Of a DNA stretch of 64,000 bases, positions 59,336 to 64,000 are shown piece by piece. The notes beneath the pieces were generated by a model, which was not told the origin of the DNA, made no database searches, and saw nothing but the letters and a program-made list of their open reading frames with translations. Each line of letters begins with the position of its first letter. Positions within the stretch are counted from its first letter, which is position 1. Both the position numbers and the translations under genes were made by a program. The DNA is from Candidatus Melainabacteria bacterium (GTDB lineage: Bacteria; Cyanobacteriota; Vampirovibrionia; Gastranaerophilales; Gastranaerophilaceae): the NCBI GenBank assembly GCA_003258795.1, contig QHMH01000012.1:13326-77325 (forward strand). Direction: 5' to 3'.

Positions 59336-62300
59336 TCAATATATTAAAGATGGAAGCTTCTTAACAAAATCTGGCAAATTCATATTACCTTCAACCCTTG
59401 GAGTTGTTCTTTTAGGTGTGGTTGTCGTGGTGGTTGAATTTGTTGTATTATTAGTTGTTGTTTTTTCTGCTACGGTGCTCTTTTTAGGTTTAATATCCTC
59501 TCTAATCCATTTGAAAGATTTTACCGAAGATTGTCTGTCTGTTCGTCCGTTTATAACAACTTTAAAATCTTGTGTTTTGGCATGAGTTTTAACAGTCAAA
59601 TCCGGAATTTTTGAAATATCGGTAATATCTGATTCTGTTGTAAGGTTGGTTACAAACGCAGAAGCAAAGCTTCCGATTTTTGGAATTGATGAAAGGGACT
59701 TGCTTATACTAATTTCACCCAAAGGTCCAAGTGTGTTGATAAGTTCACCAGAAACTCGCCCTAAAATTAACAAAAACGCTGTGTTGTTTGGAATATTGTA
59801 TCTTCCGGAAACAAATAAACTCATATATGGTCCGGCAAGTTTAACATTATTCAAGTAAGCCAAACCCTTGTTCAATTTTACATATCCGGTCACATATTGA
59901 TAAACACCAGTATCCTTTAACTTAAGCCCATTTTTTACAATATTAAGTGATGATTTTAAAATACTGTTTGAAACTATATTTTGTGCCTGTATAAGATAAT
60001 CCAACTTACCCAAATCATTTGAAGTAAAGTTTGTCATCTTAAATTTAACATCACCTGTCAAACTTTTTTGAATATCTTGTTGTGTAAAACCACCAAAAGA
60101 TAATTTAGAGTCAAAATCAAGTTTACCTGTTATCTTCTGATTTATTCCGGAAACTGCGCTCAATGCACCTTTTGCATCAAGTTGTCGTCCTTGAAGATTC
60201 ATAGAAACTTTATTCTTTAATAAGTTGCAATTCATATTTCCTGCAACCTTACCAAAGTATGCATCTGCTGTAAGGTTGTTTAGATATGCTATATTGTTTT
60301 TCAATTCAAATTTTGAAACAACATTACTTGCGACAATCTCTCCAGTAATAAATTTAGCAATTTCAACATGCCCGCCTTTGATAACTAAAGGAATAGAACT
60401 TGAAGAATTAGAACCCATTGCTGTCATAACTTTATCCAAATTAAAGTATTGTGATGTAAATTTCATAGAATCAACTGTTGGAACTTTATTGAAGATATTA
60501 TTCATCTGTGCATCTATTCCCATGACAGTTGATGCAATTGAAACATAAGGAAAATGAAGTTGAAGAGACTTTCCTGAAGCTACAATTGTTGCGTTGCTCA
60601 CTTTTGCTGAAAGTGGTTGGACTGTAACAAGAGGAAGTGTAATTTTTCCTTTTATTTGTGGGTTATTGACTGCCCCATTGATATTTACATCACCATTTAT
60701 TGATATTCTTGAATTATTAAATCCTGCAACGTTACTTTGTTCTGGAATAAAAAGTCTTAAGGTATCTATGTTTGGATTTTGAGAAACTTTTGATATTTTC
60801 CCTGAAACTTCACCTTTTATGTTATCTGCCCAAACTTGTATCTTTGAAAACTCAAGAGAATCTTTTTTGTATGTAGCTGAAAATTTAGGAACAAGAATTG
60901 ATGTTGGAACATCTTTCATTGTTGCAACAGTATTAAATCCACTGATATTTAAATCGAAGTCTTTAGACATTGATGTCACAGTTAATTCGTTATTTTTAAG
61001 TCTTAAGTTTGTTGGTTTGTTTCTAACATCGAGTTTTGACAGAGTAGCTCTAATCTCTGGGAATGCAGTTTTTAGCGCTCCTTTTAAGGTTGCCTTAACA
61101 GAAAGTTGTCCAGAAATATCGTTTTCTCGAGCGATTTCTGATGGAATTAAATCTTTTATGGATAGACTGTTTGCAGTTATAAGCAAATCTGCAACAGCAT
61201 TCTTATTGATTGTCCCAGAAACCAAAATTGGATAAGATTCAAATTTTGCCAACGCCTTTAAATTTATATTATCATTAGAAAAGTCTGCATCCGCATTGAT
61301 AGAATTTAGCAATAAGCTCGGATTTTTCATTTTCACATAAGCATTTTTTACAGAAAGCTTTCCAGATGAGTGAAGTTTTTTGAAATCACTTTTTACATTA
61401 AAATTTGCGCTCAACAAACCGTTAACGTCTATGTTGTCTAACTCCTCGTTGCCCATTGATTTTGCAAGTGTTCTTCCAATTGTGAATAAATCTTTTAAAT
61501 TTAGTTCAGAACTTTTTACCTTTAAGTCTATATTTTTATTTTTTCCTAAAGATAAATTACCAGAAATGTCAATGTTGTGAGTTTTATCCGTGTAAAGATT
61601 GGATGCAATTCCGATTTTATTTTTGTCAAATAACAAATTCATTTTTGATTTTGGATATGTTTTGCCTGCACAAACAAAAGAAAAGTCGTTAATATCAAGT
61701 TTACCTTTAATGTCAGGAGTTGCCAACTCATTTATATCGAGTTTTGCATTAACGTTTGCATTTAATCTGTATTTATTAAGCTCTCTAAAAATTTTTATAG
61801 CATCATCATAAGTGTAGGCTGACGATTGAGAACCATCTCCCGTTTGTAGATTTTTTTTGACAGACAATGCAAGGTTGTATCTTATATCTTCACTCGTGTC
61901 ATAAATAAGTTCTCCCTCTGTTTTTAGCTTCAATTTTCCAAAAAGATTTTCGCTAAAACTTAGGGAATCACCCTTTAGAGAATATAATTTGTTATTATCT
62001 GGCAATGAAATTCTATAATAATTTACATAAACATCTGGAAGTTTTTCAAACAAGGTAAACGCACTATTGCCCTCTTGTTGCGCAGGAAGAGTTTTAAAAA
62101 TATCTCTGTTTAAGTTTACAATTATTTTGGAGGCACTAACATTACTTATTTTAATTTTTTTGAAAACCAATGGTATCAAATCTACCGTAAGTTTTAAATC
62201 GTTAACTTGAGCAAATTTGTCTTTGTCTTTAAACATGTCAGCTTTTTCAAGTCCAATCGTAACAGCAAGACGCCAAGACGTAGAGATTTCGGGGTTTTTT

Positions 62301-62458
62301 AATAGAACCCCGAAACCAGTATTTTTGTATATAGTATCCTCAATAACGTGTGTATATTTTTTCAAGTCCACCATGTTTGGCAACACGAACAAGAAAGAAA
62401 AATATATTATTGATAGGAATAAAAACAAATTTAGAAATATAAGTTTTAGCTTTTTCAT
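59336..62458 (-). CDS. AsmA-family envelope protein
   Basis: A 1040-residue protein anchored by one N-terminal membrane helix (residues 7-27), followed by AsmA-type beta-groove repeats such as VSASKIIVNLNRDIFKTLP and LKLKTEGELIYDT. The C-terminal AsmA-like region has GVYQYVTGYVKLNKGLAYLNNVKLAGPYMSLFVSGRYNIPNN, then a low-complexity Thr-rich tail (TTTNNTTNSTTTTTTPKRT). This family, with TamB and YhdP, is thought to move phospholipid across the periplasm. It implies an outer membrane. It is the downstream partner of ctpA, 23 bases away. Confidence 0.85.
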   Translation of the reverse strand: MKKLKLIFLNLFLFLSIIYFSFLFVLPNMVDLKKYTHVIEDTIYKNTGFGVLLKNPEISTSWRLAVTIGLEKADMFKDKDKFAQVNDLKLTVDLIPLVFKKIKISNVSASKIIVNLNRDIFKTLPAQQEGNSAFTLFEKLPDVYVNYYRISLPDNNKLYSLKGDSLSFSENLFGKLKLKTEGELIYDTSEDIRYNLALSVKKNLQTGDGSQSSAYTYDDAIKIFRELNKYRLNANVNAKLDINELATPDIKGKLDINDFSFVCAGKTYPKSKMNLLFDKNKIGIASNLYTDKTHNIDISGNLSLGKNKNIDLKVKSSELNLKDLFTIGRTLAKSMGNEELDNIDVNGLLSANFNVKSDFKKLHSSGKLSVKNAYVKMKNPSLLLNSINADADFSNDNINLKALAKFESYPILVSGTINKNAVADLLITANSLSIKDLIPSEIARENDISGQLSVKATLKGALKTAFPEIRATLSKLDVRNKPTNLRLKNNELTVTSMSKDFDLNISGFNTVATMKDVPTSILVPKFSATYKKDSLEFSKIQVWADNIKGEVSGKISKVSQNPNIDTLRLFIPEQSNVAGFNNSRISINGDVNINGAVNNPQIKGKITLPLVTVQPLSAKVSNATIVASGKSLQLHFPYVSIASTVMGIDAQMNNIFNKVPTVDSMKFTSQYFNLDKVMTAMGSNSSSSIPLVIKGGHVEIAKFITGEIVASNVVSKFELKNNIAYLNNLTADAYFGKVAGNMNCNLLKNKVSMNLQGRQLDAKGALSAVSGINQKITGKLDFDSKLSFGGFTQQDIQKSLTGDVKFKMTNFTSNDLGKLDYLIQAQNIVSNSILKSSLNIVKNGLKLKDTGVYQYVTGYVKLNKGLAYLNNVKLAGPYMSLFVSGRYNIPNNTAFLLILGRVSGELINTLGPLGEISISKSLSSIPKIGSFASAFVTNLTTESDITDISKIPDLTVKTHAKTQDFKVVINGRTDRQSSVKSFKWIREDIKPKKSTVAEKTTTNNTTNSTTTTTTPKRTTPRVEGNMNLPDFVKKLPSLIY

Positions 62459-62481
62459 ATCAGGTAAGATACTCCAAAAAA

Positions 62482-63675
62482 CTATCTTTTACAAGCAGAT
62501 CTGTTTATCAAATCTGTTAAAACTTCATTAGCTTTAATAAGTTGCTTGTCGTTTTTATTTTTTATATCTTCTTCCGTAAGTTCAACAATGATATCAGGGG
62601 TTATACCCTTTTTGTTGATATCTGTGCCATTTGGAGTGAAATATTTCTGGATAGTGATGTTAACTCCAGAGCCATTTGGAAGTTTGTTAATTTCTTGAAC
62701 CAAGCCTTTTCCAAAAGACTGTTCCCCAACCAAAATCGCACGTTTGTTATCTTTTAATGCTCCACTTGTAATTTCAGAAGCACTAGCAGAACCTTTGTTA
62801 ATTAACACAACGAGCGGTTTGTTTGTCAAAACAGCTTTCATAGAACGTTGAGTTTCCATGTAACCATCTCTGTCAACAGTACTTACAATAACATCTCCAC
62901 TTAAGAACATATTTGAAATGAATATCGCATTGGTTAACAAACCTCCTGGATTAGAACGAAGGTCAACAATGTAACCTTTTTTGTCAGAATTATCGACAAG
63001 AGCTTTTTGGAATTCAGATGCGGCATTTTTACTAATAAAAGAAGAAAGTCTGATATATCCAACTTCTGGATTAAGCTTCACATCATTTGGAACTTTAGTA
63101 GAAACAGCTTTAAGTTCAATTTCTTTTCTTGTAACAGAGAAAGTTTTTAGTTCAGTTTTTCTCTTGATAACAAGTTTAACATTAGTCCCTTCTTCGCCTC
63201 TTATTCTGTCTGCGGCTTGATCAACAGACATGCCTTTTGTACTTGTACCATCGATTTCAATAATTTCATCATCAGCTAAAATACCTGCTTTTTCAGCTGG
63301 AGTATCTTCAATTGGTGCAATAACAGTCAATTTTCCATCACGAGTACCAATTTGGATACCAATACCTTTAAGAGATCCTTTTATAGAACTTGTTTCTTCT
63401 GCAAATTCTTTTGGATCAAGGAATTTTGTATAAGGGTCATTAAGACTTGCAAGCATGGTTCTTATGGCAAGATAAGAATCTTCATCGGTTTTAATGCGAT
63501 TGTCATATTTATGACGCCATTTTGACCAATCCTGCATATTGTTTGTTTGATCAACGTATTTTGAGTTAATGAGTCGCCAAACAGTATCGTACAGTGCTGT
63601 TTGTTCTGTTTGAGCAAAAGCACACTGAAAAGACATGATAAATGCGACGAGAATAAAGATTGATTTTTTAAACAT
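62482..63675 (-). CDS. ctpA: Carboxyl-terminal processing peptidase CtpA (S41)
   Basis: A 397-residue periplasmic serine protease with an N-terminal signal peptide (KKSIFILVAFIMSFQCAFAQ), a PDZ domain at residues 90-180 (GSLKGIGIQIGTRDGKLTVIAPIEDTPAEKAGIL), and the S41 catalytic core. The core has VDLRSNPGGLL, the nucleophile Ser in NKGSASASEITSG and the Lys in GEQSFGKGLVQ. It cleaves C-terminal tails of envelope proteins. It is transcribed together with the AsmA-like gene, and is divergent from the structured RNA. Confidence 0.93.
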   Translation of the reverse strand: MFKKSIFILVAFIMSFQCAFAQTEQTALYDTVWRLINSKYVDQTNNMQDWSKWRHKYDNRIKTDEDSYLAIRTMLASLNDPYTKFLDPKEFAEETSSIKGSLKGIGIQIGTRDGKLTVIAPIEDTPAEKAGILADDEIIEIDGTSTKGMSVDQAADRIRGEEGTNVKLVIKRKTELKTFSVTRKEIELKAVSTKVPNDVKLNPEVGYIRLSSFISKNAASEFQKALVDNSDKKGYIVDLRSNPGGLLTNAIFISNMFLSGDVIVSTVDRDGYMETQRSMKAVLTNKPLVVLINKGSASASEITSGALKDNKRAILVGEQSFGKGLVQEINKLPNGSGVNITIQKYFTPNGTDINKKGITPDIIVELTEEDIKNKNDKQLIKANEVLTDLINRSACKR

Positions 63676-63790
63676 ATAAGCCTCTCCCTACCTATTCTTA
63701 AATAACATTATTACACAGATAAAACAGAAGATGTAATTTTTTCAAAAAAGTTTCAAAAAAAAGTAATAAAAAATTATTTTTAGAAATCTT

Positions 63791-63819
63791 TTGACATGAA
63801 AAGATTTTTGTATTAGAAT
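63791..63819 (+). promoter_or_regulatory. Sigma70-type promoter for the structured RNA
   Basis: TTGACA at 63791-63796, a 17-base spacer and TAGAAT at 63814-63819. A start near 63826 would place the first transcribed base at the beginning of the predicted closing helix of the RNA that follows. Confidence 0.8.
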
Positions 63820-63825
63820 TGCACG

Positions 63826-63990
63826 TAGGTTTTTACAAGCTCTGGGGCATCGGCTCTGGAAATAGACCAAGCAGTGAAAACAGTTTAGCAAAATCGGCGG
63901 TAGCTCTGCCGAGAAAAACAATTGAGTATTGTTTTTCGAGAGGTGTCAGACGATCTGAGTCTGACTTTCCGCCAAGCAAAAACTGACAAT
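63826..63990 (+). ncRNA. Unidentified structured RNA (3' end may extend past window)
   Basis: A GC-richer, stem-rich stretch in an otherwise AT-rich gap, with no open frame. Predicted pairs: closing helix GGTTTTT (63828-63834) with AAAAACT (63978-63984); a hairpin GCTCTGG (63853-63859)/CCAAGC (63867-63872) with a bulged C; TCGGC/GCCGA (63894-63898, 63908-63912); a perfect 10-bp stem GAAAAACAAT/ATTGTTTTTC (63913-63937); and GTCAGAC/GTCTGAC (63945-63965). GGCGG (63896-63900) could alternatively pair with CCGCC (63969-63973). It does not match my memory of RNase P RNA, tmRNA, 4.5S SRP RNA or common riboswitches. It may be a stand-alone RNA or a leader of a gene past the window. Confidence 0.6.
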
Positions 63991-64000
63991 TTAATAGCAA

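Noticed and set aside
63826..63990. RNase P RNA, tmRNA, SRP RNA or 16S/23S rRNA
   Set aside because: None of the hallmark sequences (for example GAGGAAAGTCC, the tmRNA 5' end, or GGAAGGAAGCA) are seen in the visible part.
1..64000. CRISPR array, insertion sequence or rRNA operon
   Set aside because: No regularly spaced repeats, no transposase-like proteins and no rRNA sequences were seen in the window.

Overview
The window is AT-rich, compact, Gram-negative-type chromosomal DNA that looks like a fermentative gut or anaerobic bacterium. The gene mix fits the non-photosynthetic relatives of Cyanobacteria (Melainabacteria/Vampirovibrionia, Gastranaerophilales-like): an efp-accB-accC cluster, an orphan hydG for [FeFe]-hydrogenase maturation, a bifunctional-nuclease family protein, a separate glyQ, AsmA and M16 envelope genes, and ribE-ribBA. 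This placement is inferred from gene content and base composition, not from a marker-gene tree.

Layout. 1-5.3 kb: 3' part of tsaD, then accC, accB and efp (minus strand), a secreted TPR protein, a coiled-coil protein and an EF-hand-like protein. 5.4-9.3 kb: minus-strand accessory cluster with a ferritin-like protein, a divergent GH13-like glycosidase and a secreted GxSxG hydrolase. 9.3-14.4 kb: hydG, rmlA, a thioredoxin, a 10-TM metal exporter-like permease, and a small gene followed by a membrane-anchored serpin-like protein. 14.4-19.7 kb: bifunctional nuclease, a secreted protein, two tandem APC amino-acid permeases and glyQ. 19.8-24.0 kb: a phosphomevalonate-kinase-like P-loop protein overlapping a YqeG-type HAD phosphatase, an unknown membrane protein, tRNA-Ser(GGA), and two abutting gene remnants (adhesin and metalloprotease). 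24.0-32.6 kb: class II fructose-bisphosphate aldolase, HD-GYP protein, a histidine kinase with degenerate catalytic motifs, a sugar-type ABC ATPase, a NarL-type regulator, a radical SAM protein and an AI-2E family transporter.

32.7-52.2 kb is a Mu/P2-like contractile-tailed phage region arranged as two divergent operons. The minus operon runs holin-like, gp26-like, small and large terminase, portal, tail X, D, V, W, J and U, then a LuxR-type HTH protein, Gam and Mor. The plus operon runs protease/scaffold, decoration, major capsid, gp36, gp37, sheath, tube, frameshifted tail chaperone, papain-like protein, a very short tape-measure-like protein, gpI, fibre, fibre-associated protein and amidase. 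I see no integrase, transposase, replication gene or repressor. The region could be a decayed transposable prophage or a domesticated, gene-transfer-agent-like particle.

52.2-64 kb: an unknown gene, MscS channel, a double M16 peptidase, ribE, ribBA, a GNAT protein, a large AsmA-like protein and a CtpA protease. At the right edge a consensus promoter drives an unidentified structured RNA with a closing helix and several hairpins. The phage-like region and this RNA are the two things here most worth follow-up.
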